Source of the DNA: Marinobacter salinus
GTDB taxonomy: Bacteria; Pseudomonadota; Gammaproteobacteria; Pseudomonadales; Oleiphilaceae
Assembly (NCBI RefSeq): GCF_001854125.1
Contig: NZ_CP017715.1
Location: forward strand, 3,844,001-3,908,000
Direction of reading: 5' to 3'
Length of the DNA stretch: 64,000 nucleotides
The position numbers and the translations under genes were made by a program. Numbering within the stretch: the first letter of the stretch is position 1; every line of letters starts with the position of its first letter. Shown here one piece after another: positions 1-9,777 of the stretch. Below the pieces are notes generated by a model, which saw only the letters and a list, made by a program, of their open reading frames with translations, was not told where the DNA came from and did not search any database.

Positions 1-167
1 TAACGGACTTTACGCAGGCGCAGAAAGACCAGCTTGATAGCTGGCAGGTTCCGGGTCCTCCCGCTGTTTTGTTTTTTTCCGGGACGAACAGCGCACCGGC
101 AAATCGCCTGCTGGGTGAGGCCTCGCTGGAGTCTGTGGTCTACGGCCTGAAAAAGCTGGGTTCCTGA
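1..167 (+). CDS. C-terminal end of a DsbD-like thiol:disulfide interchange protein (partial)
   Basis: Only the last 54 codons are inside the window; the frame is open from base 3 to the TGA at 165-167. The peptide has a VPGPPAVLFF stretch followed by a short acidic/hydrophobic tail. This resembles the cis-Pro strand and C-terminal helix of the DsbD gamma (thioredoxin) domain, where GxPTxLFF is typical. DsbD passes electrons from cytoplasmic thioredoxin to periplasmic thiol proteins. The catalytic CxxC and the membrane domain would lie upstream, outside the window, so the call rests on a short match. Another thioredoxin-fold protein is possible. Confidence 0.45.
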   Translation, partial: TDFTQAQKDQLDSWQVPGPPAVLFFSGTNSAPANRLLGEASLESVVYGLKKLGS

Positions 168-228
168 GGGTTCCGGTTTCGGATAAACTCGGCCGATCTG
201 GAACCGTTACGCTAAGGACGTCAGCACC

Positions 229-1143
229 ATGGCAGGAAGCAGTCTGCTCGCGCTTATCGATGACATCGCCACCATTCTGGACGATGTGTCCCTGATGACG
301 AAAACTGCCACCAAGAAAACCGCAGGTGTTCTGGGAGACGATCTTGCCCTCAACGCCCAGCAGGTGACAGGAGTGAAGCCCGCCAGGGAGTTACCGGTGG
401 TCTGGGCTGTAGCCAAGGGGTCATTCGTCAACAAGGCAATCCTCGTTCCGGCAGCGGTCGCCATCAGCTTTTTCGTGCCCTGGCTGGTGACGCCGTTACT
501 CATGCTGGGAGGGGCTTTTCTGTGTTTCGAGGGTTTTGAAAAGCTGGCCCACAAGTTTCTGCACCGTGAGGAAGATCAGGCCCACAAGAGCGAATTGAAA
601 GCGGCCCTGAAAAATCCCGAGGCCGATCTGAAGGCTCTGGAGAAGGACAAGATTAAAGGTGCGATTCGTACCGATTTCATTCTCTCTGCAGAAATTATCG
701 CCATCACCCTCGGCACGGTCACCGGTGAAACCATTGGCATTCAGTTTCTGGTGCTGGCCGTTGTGGCCATCATGATTACCGTAGTCGTTTATGGGCTGGT
801 GGCCGGTATCGTGAAACTGGACGACGGTGGTTTGTATCTGAGCCAGCAAGACAGCGAACTTGCGCAAAAAATGGGCCGGGGTATTCTCTGGCTTGCGCCC
901 TACATGATGAAAACCTTGTCCATTCTAGGCACGATCGCCATGTTTCTGGTGGGGGGCGGAATCCTCGCCCACGGCGTGCCACCAGTGTATGAGGCCATCC
1001 ATCACTTTGCCGAGGGATTGGGAGGTGTCGGAAGCGCCCTGATGCCGACCCTGATTAACGGCGCCCTGGGGCTTTTGGCAGGCGCTGTTCTGGTTGCGGT
1101 TATCACCCCGCTGCAAAAGCTCTGGGCTGAACGCTCGGCCTGA
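229..1143 (+). CDS. DUF808 (YedI-family) inner-membrane protein
   Basis: 304 residues starting at an ATG behind a TAAGGA ribosome site. The N-terminus (LLALIDDIATILDDVS, then a long stretch with KKTAGVLGDDLA) is characteristic of the DUF808/YedI family. About four or five hydrophobic segments follow, near residues 70-100, 155-200, 225-250 and 275-300. A charged cytoplasmic region with FEKLAHKF lies between the first and second. The molecular function of the family is unknown. It stands alone, converging with rsmE with only one base between the stops. Confidence 0.85.
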   Translation: MAGSSLLALIDDIATILDDVSLMTKTATKKTAGVLGDDLALNAQQVTGVKPARELPVVWAVAKGSFVNKAILVPAAVAISFFVPWLVTPLLMLGGAFLCFEGFEKLAHKFLHREEDQAHKSELKAALKNPEADLKALEKDKIKGAIRTDFILSAEIIAITLGTVTGETIGIQFLVLAVVAIMITVVVYGLVAGIVKLDDGGLYLSQQDSELAQKMGRGILWLAPYMMKTLSILGTIAMFLVGGGILAHGVPPVYEAIHHFAEGLGGVGSALMPTLINGALGLLAGAVLVAVITPLQKLWAERSA

Positions 1144-1144
1144 G

Positions 1145-1864
1145 CTAGCGGCAGGCGTCGAACAGCCGGCTTATCAGCACGGGTACAGCCGTTTCCACCC
1201 GAAGGATGCGTGGGCCGAGATGGACTGCTTCGCACCCTGCTTCTTCAAGCTTCCCGACCTCGTAGGGTGTAAAGCCGCCTTCCGGCCCGATGCACAGGGC
1301 GGCAGGCTGGTTCAGGTGTGTCGGGCATGGTGTGTTGGTTCCGGGGTGGGCAACCAGGGCCCGCTTTCCGGACAGCAACGCGGGGAGTTCGTCTTCCACA
1401 AAGGGTTTGAACAGCTTTCGGATACGGACCTCCGGCATGATGGTGTCCCTGGCTTGTTCCAGTCCAAGTGTGAGATTTTCCCGCAGGTTGTCGTCGGATA
1501 ACCAGGGCGTTTGCCAGAAACTTTTCTCTACCTTGTAGCTGTTGATCAGCCAGATATCTTTCGCTCCCAGCGTTGCGCACGTCTGCAGAACGCGACGGAA
1601 CATCTTGGGACGAGGCATGGCTATGATCAGTGTGAGCGGCAGGACTGGCGGAGGTGCCTGATCAAATGCCACGGCCAGCTCAGCCTCGGAATCGGTCAGG
1701 GTCAGGATCTCCCCCGTGCCAATCCGACCGTTCACACGACCAACGGGAATGCAGTCACCAACGCCTACCTTGATGACGGACTGCAGGTGAGCCAGGCGGC
1801 GGCCTGTCAGCCGTACCCTGTCCGGGCGCGTGAAATCCTCTTCAAACAGTAACGCCAGATTCAT
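1145..1864 (-). CDS. rsmE: 16S rRNA (uracil(1498)-N3)-methyltransferase RsmE
   Basis: RsmE methylates N3 of U1498 in helix 44 of 16S rRNA using SAM. The 239-residue product has the SPOUT knot signatures near its C-terminus: CIGPEGGFTPYEV and LGPRILRVETA. The N-terminal part looks like the PUA-like RNA-binding domain. I start at the ATG whose first base is 1864 because it overlaps the tatC stop as ATGA; a longer frame upstream would run deep into tatC. It is the last gene of the tatABC-rsmE run and is probably translationally coupled to tatC. Confidence 0.93.
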   Translation of the reverse strand: MNLALLFEEDFTRPDRVRLTGRRLAHLQSVIKVGVGDCIPVGRVNGRIGTGEILTLTDSEAELAVAFDQAPPPVLPLTLIIAMPRPKMFRRVLQTCATLGAKDIWLINSYKVEKSFWQTPWLSDDNLRENLTLGLEQARDTIMPEVRIRKLFKPFVEDELPALLSGKRALVAHPGTNTPCPTHLNQPAALCIGPEGGFTPYEVGKLEEAGCEAVHLGPRILRVETAVPVLISRLFDACR

Positions 1865-2646
1865 CCGCCGGACGGCTCTTCGGATTCCGGTTCGGTCACT
1901 TCCCGCTTGGCCAGGCGCCCGAAAATAATCCCGAATTCGAACAGGATCCACATGGGCACGGCCAGTAATGTCTGGGAAATGATGTCGGGTGGAGTCAGCA
2001 GCATGCCGATTATGAAGCAGGCAACCACAATATAGGGGCGTTTGGCTGCCAGGTCGGACGGTGTGGTCGCACCGGTGAGGATCAGAAGGACAGTCGCAAT
2101 CGGGATTTCGAAGGCAACACCGAATGCAAAAAACATCTTCAGTACGAAATTCAGGTAGCTGGCGATGTCCGGCAGTTCAACGATGCCCTCGGGCCCGATC
2201 GCGGTAAAAAAACTGAAGACGAGAGGGAACACCACATAATACGCAAACGCAGCACCCAGATAAAACAGGATCACTGAGGTGAACAGCAGCGGGAAAGCGA
2301 GGCGCTTCTCATGGGAATAGAGACCCGGCGCAATGAAGCTCCAGAGCTGGTAAAGGATAACGGGAATGGCGGCAAAGACCGACAGCACCAGCGCGAGTTT
2401 CAGCGGAGCAAAGAAAGGCGATGTGACGTCGGTGGCGATCATGGTCTGCCCGACCGGGAGCAGTTCGCGCAGTGGTTGGGAGAGCCACAGGTAGAGCTCA
2501 TTGGCAAACGGATAGATGGCGGCAAAGCAAATTACCACTGCCAGCACCATCTTTAGCAGGCGGTTTCGCAGTTCCAGCAAATGCTCGACTAATGGCATTT
2601 CCTGGTGTTCTGGAGGGTGCTGGTTGCCGTCTGGCCTGGAACTCAT
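1861..2646 (-). CDS. tatC: Sec-independent protein translocase subunit TatC
   Basis: TatC is the polytopic receptor of the twin-arginine translocase; with TatB it binds RR signal peptides of folded proteins. The 261 residues show six hydrophobic segments and the family's N-terminal region (PLVEHLLELRNRLLK). The start overlaps the tatB stop (ATGA) and the stop overlaps the rsmE start. A likely client in this window is the sulfite dehydrogenase at 58391-59617, which has a twin-arginine leader. Confidence 0.96.
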   Translation of the reverse strand: MSSRPDGNQHPPEHQEMPLVEHLLELRNRLLKMVLAVVICFAAIYPFANELYLWLSQPLRELLPVGQTMIATDVTSPFFAPLKLALVLSVFAAIPVILYQLWSFIAPGLYSHEKRLAFPLLFTSVILFYLGAAFAYYVVFPLVFSFFTAIGPEGIVELPDIASYLNFVLKMFFAFGVAFEIPIATVLLILTGATTPSDLAAKRPYIVVACFIIGMLLTPPDIISQTLLAVPMWILFEFGIIFGRLAKREVTEPESEEPSGG

Positions 2647-3080
2647 GAACGATTATCCGAAGGGCCTTGCCTGGAGCCGTTGTTGTCAGGGCCCCCGGGC
2701 TCAGCGTTGGTGTCCTGTTTTGGCGGCGTATCCGAGGAATCGTCACGGATGGCTTCCGTTTGAGCCGGCTCCGTATTGCGTTTCCCGGAAGCTTCGTCGG
2801 GCAAAATCATGTGCTCGTATTTTTTGGCTTCATCCAAAGCACCGCGAACGGTTTTCTGGACGTCGTCGAGCCCGATATCGCCGGCTTTTTTTAACTCCTC
2901 CCGGAGTTCTTCCGCCTTGAGCTCGCGGTCCAGTTCCGAGGTGAACTGACTGACCATGCGGCGCGCACCACCGACCCAACGGCCGGCAGCCCGGGCCGCT
3001 GCCGGTAAACGCTCAGGGCCAAGCACCAGCAGCGCAATGACGCCGCAGATCAGAAGTTCAAGAAAGCCGATATCAAACAT
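2643..3080 (-). CDS. tatB: Sec-independent protein translocase subunit TatB
   Basis: TatB forms the substrate receptor with TatC. The protein (145 residues) has the N-terminal membrane helix typical of TatB (MFDIGFLELLICGVIALLVL), then the GPERLP turn, an amphipathic helix and a long acidic, polar and probably disordered tail. It lies 11 bases after tatA and overlaps tatC by 4 bases, so tatABC is one transcription unit. Confidence 0.95.
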   Translation of the reverse strand: MFDIGFLELLICGVIALLVLGPERLPAAARAAGRWVGGARRMVSQFTSELDRELKAEELREELKKAGDIGLDDVQKTVRGALDEAKKYEHMILPDEASGKRNTEPAQTEAIRDDSSDTPPKQDTNAEPGGPDNNGSRQGPSDNRS

Positions 3081-3091
3081 TCAGCCCGGTC

Positions 3092-3337
3092 TCAGCTGTG
3101 GGACTTGTCCCGTGGCTTGTCTTCCGCCCCGGCCTGCTGGTCCTGGGATTCGGCGTTCTTTTCCAGAGAGTCAGGGTCCTGCTGGTCGGCGTCTTTCTTT
3201 TCGTCTTCACTCATGGACTTCTTGAAACCGCGAATGGCGCCTCCGAGATCGGTGCCGATGTTGCGCAGTTTTTTTGTTCCGAACAGCAGGATGACAATGC
3301 CAAGTACAATAAGAAGTTGCCAGATACTGATGCCCAT
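3092..3337 (-). CDS. tatA: Sec-independent protein translocase subunit TatA
   Basis: TatA oligomerises to form the translocation element. The 81-residue protein has the TatA signature: a short N-terminal helix ([19 protein letters not shown]), then [20 protein letters not shown], then an acidic tail rich in D, E and Q. It is the first tat gene of the operon; hisE ends about 90 bases upstream. Confidence 0.95.
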   Translation of the reverse strand: MGISIWQLLIVLGIVILLFGTKKLRNIGTDLGGAIRGFKKSMSEDEKKDADQQDPDSLEKNAESQDQQAGAEDKPRDKSHS

Positions 3338-3427
3338 CAGGGGACCCTCGTTTTTGATGTTTCTGTCTGATTACATTATACGTTAACAGAATCCGTCTGC
3401 GGAAACCCCCTAAAGGGTATGGAAATT

Positions 3428-3757
3428 TCAGTCGCTCCGGGAGGCCTTTTCTTCAAGCCCTGAAAGATCAAATCGGCGCGCCAGTTCCTCCAGAACTTCT
3501 TTCGGGCCAAGGCCTAGCCGGGACAGCATGACCATGCTGTGAAACCACAGATCCGCGGTTTCGTAAACCAGTTCTGCGGTGTCGCCGGATTGTTCCGCAT
3601 CCTTTGCCGCCAGCAGGGTTTCCGTGCATTCCTCGCCGACCTTTTCCAGGATTTTGTTCAGGCCTTTGGCATGAAGGCTGGCTACGTAGGATGTGTCCGG
3701 GTCAGCTTGTTTTCGCTCTTCCAGTACCTGAGCCAGGCGTTCGAGTACGTCACTCAC
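3428..3757 (-). CDS. hisE: Phosphoribosyl-ATP pyrophosphatase HisE
   Basis: HisE hydrolyses PR-ATP to PR-AMP, the second step of histidine biosynthesis. The 109 residues form the all-alpha NTP pyrophosphohydrolase fold, with the conserved KVGEECTE and ADLWFH metal-binding segments. It sits 12 bases after hisI, so the two histidine activities are separate adjacent genes here and not the fused hisIE of enterobacteria. Confidence 0.95.
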   Translation of the reverse strand: MSDVLERLAQVLEERKQADPDTSYVASLHAKGLNKILEKVGEECTETLLAAKDAEQSGDTAELVYETADLWFHSMVMLSRLGLGPKEVLEELARRFDLSGLEEKASRSD

Positions 3758-3769
3758 CTTGTATGCTCC

Positions 3770-4186
3770 TCAGTTGCTGCCATAGATGGCATCAGGGTCT
3801 TTAATAACGGGTTCAACGCTGACCCATTCACCGTTTTCTAAGGTTCGGTAAAAACAGCTTCGCCGTCCGGTATGGCAGGCAATGCCACCCTTTTGTTCCA
3901 CTTTCAGCAGTATGACGTCCTCATCGCAGTCGAGGCGGATATCCCTTACGACCTGCTGATGCCCGGACGTCTCACCCTTACGCCAAAGTTTGCCCCGTGA
4001 GCGTGACCAATAAACGGCATGCCCCTCTTCGGCCGTGAGGCGCAGGGATTCCCGGTTCATCCAGGCCATCATCAGGATGTCTCCGGTGGCCGCGTCCTGG
4101 GCAATTGCGGGGACCAGGCCGTCGGCCGTCCAGCGGATGGTTTCAAGCCAGTCAGGAATGTCGGCGTTATCGGGTGAGTCTTGCAT
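3770..4186 (-). CDS. hisI: Phosphoribosyl-AMP cyclohydrolase HisI
   Basis: HisI opens the adenine ring of PR-AMP, the third step of histidine biosynthesis. The 138 residues include the conserved [23 protein letters not shown] and CDxD segments, and the zinc-ligand motif [12 protein letters not shown]. It lies 27 bases downstream of ubiB and just ahead of hisE on the minus strand. The first histidine genes are not in the window. Confidence 0.95.
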   Translation of the reverse strand: MQDSPDNADIPDWLETIRWTADGLVPAIAQDAATGDILMMAWMNRESLRLTAEEGHAVYWSRSRGKLWRKGETSGHQQVVRDIRLDCDEDVILLKVEQKGGIACHTGRRSCFYRTLENGEWVSVEPVIKDPDAIYGSN

Positions 4187-4213
4187 CTTTTGAAATCCTG
4201 AACTCTGTGTGAT

Positions 4214-5857
4214 TTAACGGCTTCCGCGCAGAACCAGTACGCCCGCGGCTGCAAGCAATACCCAGCTCCATACCGGAATGCTTTGTGCCCATGCCTGTGC
4301 TTCCGGCTGGGTTCCAAGCGCCGCGGCGGTGACCAGTGCCAGTGCTGTCAGGCCTCGACGCCACCGCCGGTCCGCGCGAGTCTGCTGCTCACGGAGAAGC
4401 GCCAGTGTATCGTTATTCTGCTGTTCTGTGGGCCCCGAGTGCCGTAATTGCAGCAGCGCATCGTGAACCAGTTGGGGCATCTCTGGTGACTGTTCCAGCC
4501 AGGCCGGCAGGTGGGTTTGCAGGGACTTGATCAGACCAGAGGGACCAATCCGTTTACGCATCCAGCTTTCCAGGAATGGCTGGGCCGTGCTCCAGAGGTC
4601 CAGTTCCGGATAAAGCTGCCGGCCGAGGCCCTCCACGTTCAGCAGGGTTTTCTGAAGCAAAACGAGCTGCGGCTGCACCTCCATGTTGAACCGGCGCGCT
4701 GTCTGGAACAGACGAAGCAGGAAATGTCCGAATGAAATATCCTTGAGCGGCTTCTCGAAAATCGGCTCGCATACAGTACGGATGGCCGCCTCGAATTCAT
4801 TCACCCGGGTATCCGGGGGCACCCAGCCGGACTGGATGTGAAGTTGGGCCACCTGCCGGTAATCCCGGCGAAAGAACGCCAGCAGATTGCGGGCAAGGTA
4901 GCTCTGGTCGTCCGGTGCCAGGGTGCCGACAATGCCAAAATCAATGGCAATGTATTTCGGGTCACTCGGGTTGGAGCAATCCACAAAGATATTACCCGGG
5001 TGCATGTCAGCGTGGAAAAAGCTGTCGCGAAAGACCTGTGTGAAAAAGATTTCCACGCCCTTTTCGGCCAGTACCTTCATGTTCACACCAGCCGCTTTCA
5101 GAGCCGGAACATCGGCAATGGGGATGCCGTGAATACGCTCCATGACAAGAACGGACTTGCGGGTGTAATTCCAGTCAATATACGGGATATAAATCAGTGA
5201 GGAGTTCTCGAAATTCCTTCGTAACTGGCTTGCATTGGCGGCTTCCCGCTGCAGGTCCAGTTCATCATGAATCGTTGAGTCGTAATCTGCCACTACATCC
5301 ACAGGATGCAGGCGCTTGCCCTCAGACCAGTATTTTTCCAGCAGGCCGGCCATCAGGTACATCAACGCCAGGTCCTGGCGAATGACCTTTTCGATGCCCG
5401 GGCGCAGGACCTTGACCACCACCTCCTGGCCATTGGGCAGCGTGGCCGCATGCACCTGGGCTACAGATGCCGAGGCCATGGGGTCTGCGCTGAAATCTTG
5501 GAACAGGTCGGAGACCGGAGCACCCAGAGACGTCTCGATGATACCGCGGGCAACATCGCTGGGGAACGGTGGAACCCGGTCCTGCAGCGTTTTCAGGGAT
5601 TCGGCCATGTCATCCGGCAAGAGGTCCCGACGCGTGGACAGGATCTGGCCAAATTTGACGAACACCGGGCCCAGCTCTTCGAGGGCCAACCTGAGGCGAT
5701 CACCGCGGTCCAGCTTGGGTTGCGGGAACAGGTGCCACGGCGCCAGCAGGAAAAATATCTTGAGGGGAGCAGGGAGTTCCGCCAATGGTAAAAAGGTGTC
5801 CAGCCGATAACGGCAGAACACCCAGGCAATTCGGAACAGGCGTTGCAGACGGGTCAC
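4214..5857 (-). CDS. ubiB: Ubiquinone biosynthesis protein kinase-like UbiB
   Basis: UbiB is an atypical kinase/ATPase of the ADCK/ABC1 family needed for ubiquinone synthesis. The 547 residues contain the family-specific KFGQ motif ([17 protein letters not shown]), an Ala-rich nucleotide loop ([12 protein letters not shown]), the catalytic HADMHPGN and the metal-binding DFGIVG. Two hydrophobic C-terminal segments end the protein, as in E. coli UbiB. The start overlaps the ubiJ stop by 4 bases. Confidence 0.96.
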   Translation of the reverse strand: MTRLQRLFRIAWVFCRYRLDTFLPLAELPAPLKIFFLLAPWHLFPQPKLDRGDRLRLALEELGPVFVKFGQILSTRRDLLPDDMAESLKTLQDRVPPFPSDVARGIIETSLGAPVSDLFQDFSADPMASASVAQVHAATLPNGQEVVVKVLRPGIEKVIRQDLALMYLMAGLLEKYWSEGKRLHPVDVVADYDSTIHDELDLQREAANASQLRRNFENSSLIYIPYIDWNYTRKSVLVMERIHGIPIADVPALKAAGVNMKVLAEKGVEIFFTQVFRDSFFHADMHPGNIFVDCSNPSDPKYIAIDFGIVGTLAPDDQSYLARNLLAFFRRDYRQVAQLHIQSGWVPPDTRVNEFEAAIRTVCEPIFEKPLKDISFGHFLLRLFQTARRFNMEVQPQLVLLQKTLLNVEGLGRQLYPELDLWSTAQPFLESWMRKRIGPSGLIKSLQTHLPAWLEQSPEMPQLVHDALLQLRHSGPTEQQNNDTLALLREQQTRADRRWRRGLTALALVTAAALGTQPEAQAWAQSIPVWSWVLLAAAGVLVLRGSR

Positions 5858-6495
5858 AGGTTCTCCGGTTCGTCAGGGTTGCCGCGGTTTTCAACGTGGT
5901 TCAGGCGCGCTTCCAGCCGCTCGGTCCGGAGGCTAAGGTTGTCAATGTCCTCAAAGGTGGCCTCCAGTTCGCGGCGGCCGGGCAGTGTTCGGCTTTCTTC
6001 GTGCACATACTCCTCAATGTTGGCATTGAGGGAATGGAAGGCCTGCCGGCTCCATTTCACGGCGTTGCGAATGCGCTTGCCGAGGAAGTGGGCAGGTACA
6101 TCGCCAACGTGAGCCGCCATGGCGGCTTCCCAGTCCGGATCCAGTTGGTTGAGGGCCTGTTGCAGCTGGTGGGCGAGGGCAGTGTCACCAACAACAGAGA
6201 GCCGTCCGTCACGGAATACCCTGTCGTCGCCTGTGGCCAGTGCTGCGAACGCCAGGGGCTTGCCGCTGACTTCCAGTGCAGGAGCCTCGGAGGGCTGACT
6301 ACTGACCTGAACCCGCTCACCGACCCCGGACAGCGAACAGCTGAGGGCAAAAGGCGCGGTAATGCTGAACTCTATAGGGCTTTCCATTGCGCCCAGCAGC
6401 GCCTGCCGGCCAGCCGGGTCAAGCTCAAGGGCTTGGTTCAGTCCACGCTCAATGATGGCAGTCACAGCTGCCAGCAGAGTCGGCCCGGGAAACAT
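5854..6495 (-). CDS. ubiJ: Ubiquinone biosynthesis accessory factor UbiJ (SCP2 domain)
   Basis: UbiJ is an SCP2 lipid-binding accessory protein that, with UbiK, supports the late ubiquinone-biosynthesis complex. The 213-residue product has an N-terminal SCP2-like beta-rich region (about residues 15-115) and a C-terminal helical, coiled-coil-like part ([23 protein letters not shown]). It lies between ubiE and ubiB, overlapping ubiE by one base, which is the standard gammaproteobacterial order. Confidence 0.92.
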   Translation of the reverse strand: MFPGPTLLAAVTAIIERGLNQALELDPAGRQALLGAMESPIEFSITAPFALSCSLSGVGERVQVSSQPSEAPALEVSGKPLAFAALATGDDRVFRDGRLSVVGDTALAHQLQQALNQLDPDWEAAMAAHVGDVPAHFLGKRIRNAVKWSRQAFHSLNANIEEYVHEESRTLPGRRELEATFEDIDNLSLRTERLEARLNHVENRGNPDEPENL

Positions 6496-7286
6496 CAGGG
6501 CTTGATTCCCACGTGCAGTGCCACGATGCCACCCGTCATATTGTAATATTTGCAGTTGACCAGTCCGGCGTTCTCCATCATGCCTTTCAGGGTTTCCTGA
6601 TCCGGATGCATACGGATGGACTCAGCCAGGTATTTGTAGCTTTCGCTGTCACCGGCAAACAGCTGGCCCATCAGCGGCAGCGCGGTGAACGAATAGGTAT
6701 CGTAGGCCTTGCTCAGCAGCGGGTTGGTCGGTTTGGAGAACTCCAGAACCATCAGCTTGCCGCCGGGTTTGAGTACCCGCGCCATATCACGGAGCGCCTG
6801 ATCCTTGTCAGTGACATTGCGCAGACCGAAGGCAATAGAGACTGCATTGAAATTGTTGTCCGGGAACGGGAGGTGCTCGGCATCTGCCTGCACGTATTCG
6901 ATGTTACCGGCATAACCACGGTCAATCAGGCGACTCCGCCCGACTTCCAGCATCGACGCGTTGATGTCTGCGAGCACTACTTTGCCGTCCGGGCCCACCA
7001 GATCGGAAAACTTCATGGTCAGGTCGCCGGTGCCGCCTGCAATGTCCAGTACCTGATGGCCGGGCCGAACCCCGGAAAGCTCAATGGTGAAGCGTTTCCA
7101 CAAGCGGTGAATGCCCATGGACATCAGGTCGTTCATGAGGTCGTACTTGCCGGCCACACTGTGGAATACCTCGGCCACCTGGCTCGCCTTCTGGCTTTTG
7201 GGTACATCGCGGAAGCCAAAATGGGTGACGTCATCCTGGCCCGGATTGGTCCGGTCCTTGTTGGCTGGCGTGTGTTGCTCGCTCAT
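6495..7286 (-). CDS. ubiE: Ubiquinone/menaquinone methyltransferase UbiE
   Basis: UbiE is the SAM-dependent C-methyltransferase of ubiquinone and menaquinone synthesis. In its 263 residues the SAM-binding loop reads [15 protein letters not shown], and the family signatures [18 protein letters not shown] and [19 protein letters not shown] are present. It begins the long minus-strand run that ends with rsmE. Confidence 0.97.
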   Translation of the reverse strand: MSEQHTPANKDRTNPGQDDVTHFGFRDVPKSQKASQVAEVFHSVAGKYDLMNDLMSMGIHRLWKRFTIELSGVRPGHQVLDIAGGTGDLTMKFSDLVGPDGKVVLADINASMLEVGRSRLIDRGYAGNIEYVQADAEHLPFPDNNFNAVSIAFGLRNVTDKDQALRDMARVLKPGGKLMVLEFSKPTNPLLSKAYDTYSFTALPLMGQLFAGDSESYKYLAESIRMHPDQETLKGMMENAGLVNCKYYNMTGGIVALHVGIKP

Positions 7287-7412
7287 GGGATAAGTCCTGT
7301 CTGAATCTGAACTCCGTATTCTAACGGTTGGCCGGGTTGCTACAAGGGTGGCTACAAGTTAAATACCGTCTTACACTGTGAAACCGTCCATTTTCCGAGA
7401 GAAAACTGATTT

Positions 7413-7691
7413 ATGTCTGTGATTGACATACACCGACCCCATACCCTCGACAAGGAACACGCCCGGGGAGTTGCAGAAACGCTGGCCCAGGACCTGTCCC
7501 GCCAGTTCGATGTGAATTACGAGTGGGAGGGCGATGTGCTGCGCTTCAAGCGCAGTGGCGTAAAGGGCCATCTGACCATCGACCATGCGGATATGCACGT
7601 GCACCTCGAACTGGGTATGCTGCTGAGGGCATTCAAGTCGAGGATTGAGCAGGAAATACACTCCCAGCTGGACCAGATCATCAAGGTCTGA
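7413..7691 (+). CDS. Polyhydroxyalkanoic acid system family small protein
   Basis: A 92-residue soluble protein matching the PHA_gran_rgn family, small proteins found near PHA and fatty-acid genes whose function is unresolved. Recognisable features are the start VIDIHRPHTLDKEHAR, the central YEWEGDVLRFKRSGVKGHL and the end EQEIHSQLDQII. It is transcribed away from ubiE. The next gene on the minus strand, a FFLEELY-motif protein, converges on it 18 bases later. Confidence 0.8.
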   Translation: MSVIDIHRPHTLDKEHARGVAETLAQDLSRQFDVNYEWEGDVLRFKRSGVKGHLTIDHADMHVHLELGMLLRAFKSRIEQEIHSQLDQIIKV

Positions 7692-7709
7692 CCGTTGGTC
7701 ACTGTGCTT

Positions 7710-8459
7710 TCAGAGGTTGCCCGGAAGCCGGAAAGGGTCCGGGTGACCATTCAGAATATTCGCCATTACCTGCTTTTCCCGCCTTACGATTCGGTCAATC
7801 AGTAGCTCTACATCATGCATGTTCCTGAACGCGGTGTAGCCTCGGTGCAGGAAGCTGTGCAGGTCGCTCAGATCTGCCATTTCGGCCGGTGCCCTGCTCA
7901 TCGCCAGCAGCCAGCCAAGGGTGCGATTGCGAACGTAACGGTCAAGCTGCTCGCCAACATCAGCCACCAGATCTATCTGGCGCTCTCGTTTTGCCAGCTG
8001 ACGGCTGCATCTGTAAGTCTCGCAGTAATGCTCGATTGCCAGGTCGTTGGTGGGGATATCTCGCTCGTGTAGCAACTCTGCGAGCTCAAGGTCCAGTTGC
8101 TGTGTGATCAGGTTGAGTTCGACGAGTCCCGCGAAAGTGTTCAGGAGGTTATCTGGCAACCACTTGACCATCTTTGGGAAAATACGGTCTATGTTGTCAT
8201 CTCTCCGGGTCATGCTGGCGGGCGCGTAAAGGTCGCTCAACAGGAATTCGAGACCGCTGTGATAACCGGGGTGCTGGTAAAGATCCTGATGAGTGGCTTT
8301 CAGCCGCCTGGCTTGCCAGTCGGACACGTCGAAGGTGCTCTCCAGCAGCGGGTGGGCCACCTTGTGCTGACGGAAATCGTGGTAGTCAAGCAACATCTGT
8401 TGCAGACGGCGGGCGCTGCCGGAATGAACCTGGGTAGCGACGAGGCGCTCACGATACAT
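7710..8459 (-). CDS. FFLEELY-motif family protein
   Basis: A 249-residue helical protein with no signal peptide. The stretch GLEFLLSDLYAP, followed by RRDDNIDRIFPKMVKWLP, matches the FFLEELY-motif family of conserved gammaproteobacterial proteins; here the motif is degenerate. The family has no established activity. The gene lies downstream of an alpha/beta hydrolase on the same strand, separated by about 70 bases. Co-transcription with that hydrolase is likely but not shown. Confidence 0.7.
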   Translation of the reverse strand: MYRERLVATQVHSGSARRLQQMLLDYHDFRQHKVAHPLLESTFDVSDWQARRLKATHQDLYQHPGYHSGLEFLLSDLYAPASMTRRDDNIDRIFPKMVKWLPDNLLNTFAGLVELNLITQQLDLELAELLHERDIPTNDLAIEHYCETYRCSRQLAKRERQIDLVADVGEQLDRYVRNRTLGWLLAMSRAPAEMADLSDLHSFLHRGYTAFRNMHDVELLIDRIVRREKQVMANILNGHPDPFRLPGNL

Positions 8460-8532
8460 GGTAGCCGGCTCCGTTAAACCATAGGGAAAAGATGGGCCAG
8501 TTTAACGAAGGATGGCAGGCGGTGCAGTAAGG

Positions 8533-9456
8533 CTAGCCCTCGGCAGTGGCCGAAAGCGTCTCGAACCCCGGGACCCACTCCTTGCTGTCGAGCGTTATGA
8601 AGTGGCTCGGGGCCTCGGTTTCCACAATGCGCATGGTTGTCGGGCTTTTGCGGGCACTGGCCAGCATGGCGTTGCGATCCAGGATTCTGTCAACGGCGGG
8701 AATCAGGAAGGTTCCATAACGAACGTTGTCGTAAATGCTGGTATCTGTCCGGGTCATCCAGTCCATGATGTTTTCAATGTTCCGGACAATGGTCAGGTGG
8801 TCCCTGGTGGCAGAAAACAGCTTGCTGAGAAGCTGTTTTTTACGTGGGTTCATCTTACCGAAAAAGGTCTGGCCATAGGCTGAAGAAGGCGCGCTGTTGA
8901 TCAGGCGAATCAGCCAGGGCCACATGCCATGGCTCACGGGCTCCAGCAGCGTGGTGACCAGGCCATGAAGTCTAGCCTGGGGCAGCACCGGCGCTTCCAG
9001 GACGACTTCCACATCTTCAAAGAGTTCCGGCCACTGTTTGATGGCTTCCAGAATCACGGCGCCACCCCGTGAGTGGCCATGCACACGCACATTGGCAGTG
9101 GTGGGAAGGTTGGCCATTGCCTGGCCCAGGATGCAGGCATCGTATTCAATAGTGCCTGCCAAATGCTTGATCGGTACTTCCCAGTCCGGTGTTTCCGGCG
9201 TTACGCCATTAACAGGAATATGATAATTACTGCAGGTCAGCAGGATCAGTTCCGTGGTGGGCGCTTCATAGGCCTGGGTGAAATAGCAGTGGTTTTCGAG
9301 AAAGCCGTGCACGCCCACAACAGTCTGTTCGCCCTTTCCGCTGTGGTTTCGAACTGAAACGGCACCATGGCCAACACGATACACTCGCCCCGAGAACATC
9401 TCGGAGTAAGCGCTTTCGATTGGCTTGATCAGTTTGCGAACGTGGCTCGCTTTCAT
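8533..9456 (-). CDS. Alpha/beta hydrolase
   Basis: 307 residues with the nucleophile elbow GHSRGG (VRVHGHSRGGAVILEA) and an oxyanion-type VVGVHGFLENH segment near residue 50. A conserved Asp/His pair probably lies toward the C-terminus (near SHFITLD). No signal peptide is evident. The substrate cannot be read from the sequence. Its position beside a PHA-system protein and a wax ester synthase suggests acyl-ester or storage-lipid turnover, which is inference. Confidence 0.75.
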   Translation of the reverse strand: MKASHVRKLIKPIESAYSEMFSGRVYRVGHGAVSVRNHSGKGEQTVVGVHGFLENHCYFTQAYEAPTTELILLTCSNYHIPVNGVTPETPDWEVPIKHLAGTIEYDACILGQAMANLPTTANVRVHGHSRGGAVILEAIKQWPELFEDVEVVLEAPVLPQARLHGLVTTLLEPVSHGMWPWLIRLINSAPSSAYGQTFFGKMNPRKKQLLSKLFSATRDHLTIVRNIENIMDWMTRTDTSIYDNVRYGTFLIPAVDRILDRNAMLASARKSPTTMRIVETEAPSHFITLDSKEWVPGFETLSATAEG

Positions 9457-9777
9457 GACGGCTCTCCTCCCAGCACTACAATGGCTCGTGATTAATGATA
9501 AACGTGCTGGTGACGCTGTTTTACTCCGAACCGATCAGTCATCAATTGGCACTGCTAACCTCCGATACGATTAGCCGGGGTCAATCGATGACGGTTCGAT
9601 ACGGCTAATAACCATTACATTAAGGCTTATAACCAGTATAGGACTGAACCGTTACTCAAGTGTAATTTTTTGTAACTTCGCGCGCGAGCGCAGTATATGG
9701 AGCCGGTGAGGCTTGTCTGGCACAATGCGAAGTTCGGTTTTTACTTACCTTCATTATTCACCCGGGGACGTTCAGGT
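9457..9777. other. AT-rich divergent intergenic region
   Basis: About 320 bases lie between the divergent alpha/beta hydrolase and the wax ester synthase start chosen here. The region is clearly more AT-rich than its neighbours and holds two near-identical segments, CGATACGATTAGCC (9563-9576) and CGATACGGCTAATA (9597-9610), that could be operator half-sites. The ATG at 9697 lies inside it but lacks a convincing ribosome site. No RNA gene or small ORF was recognised. Confidence 0.4.
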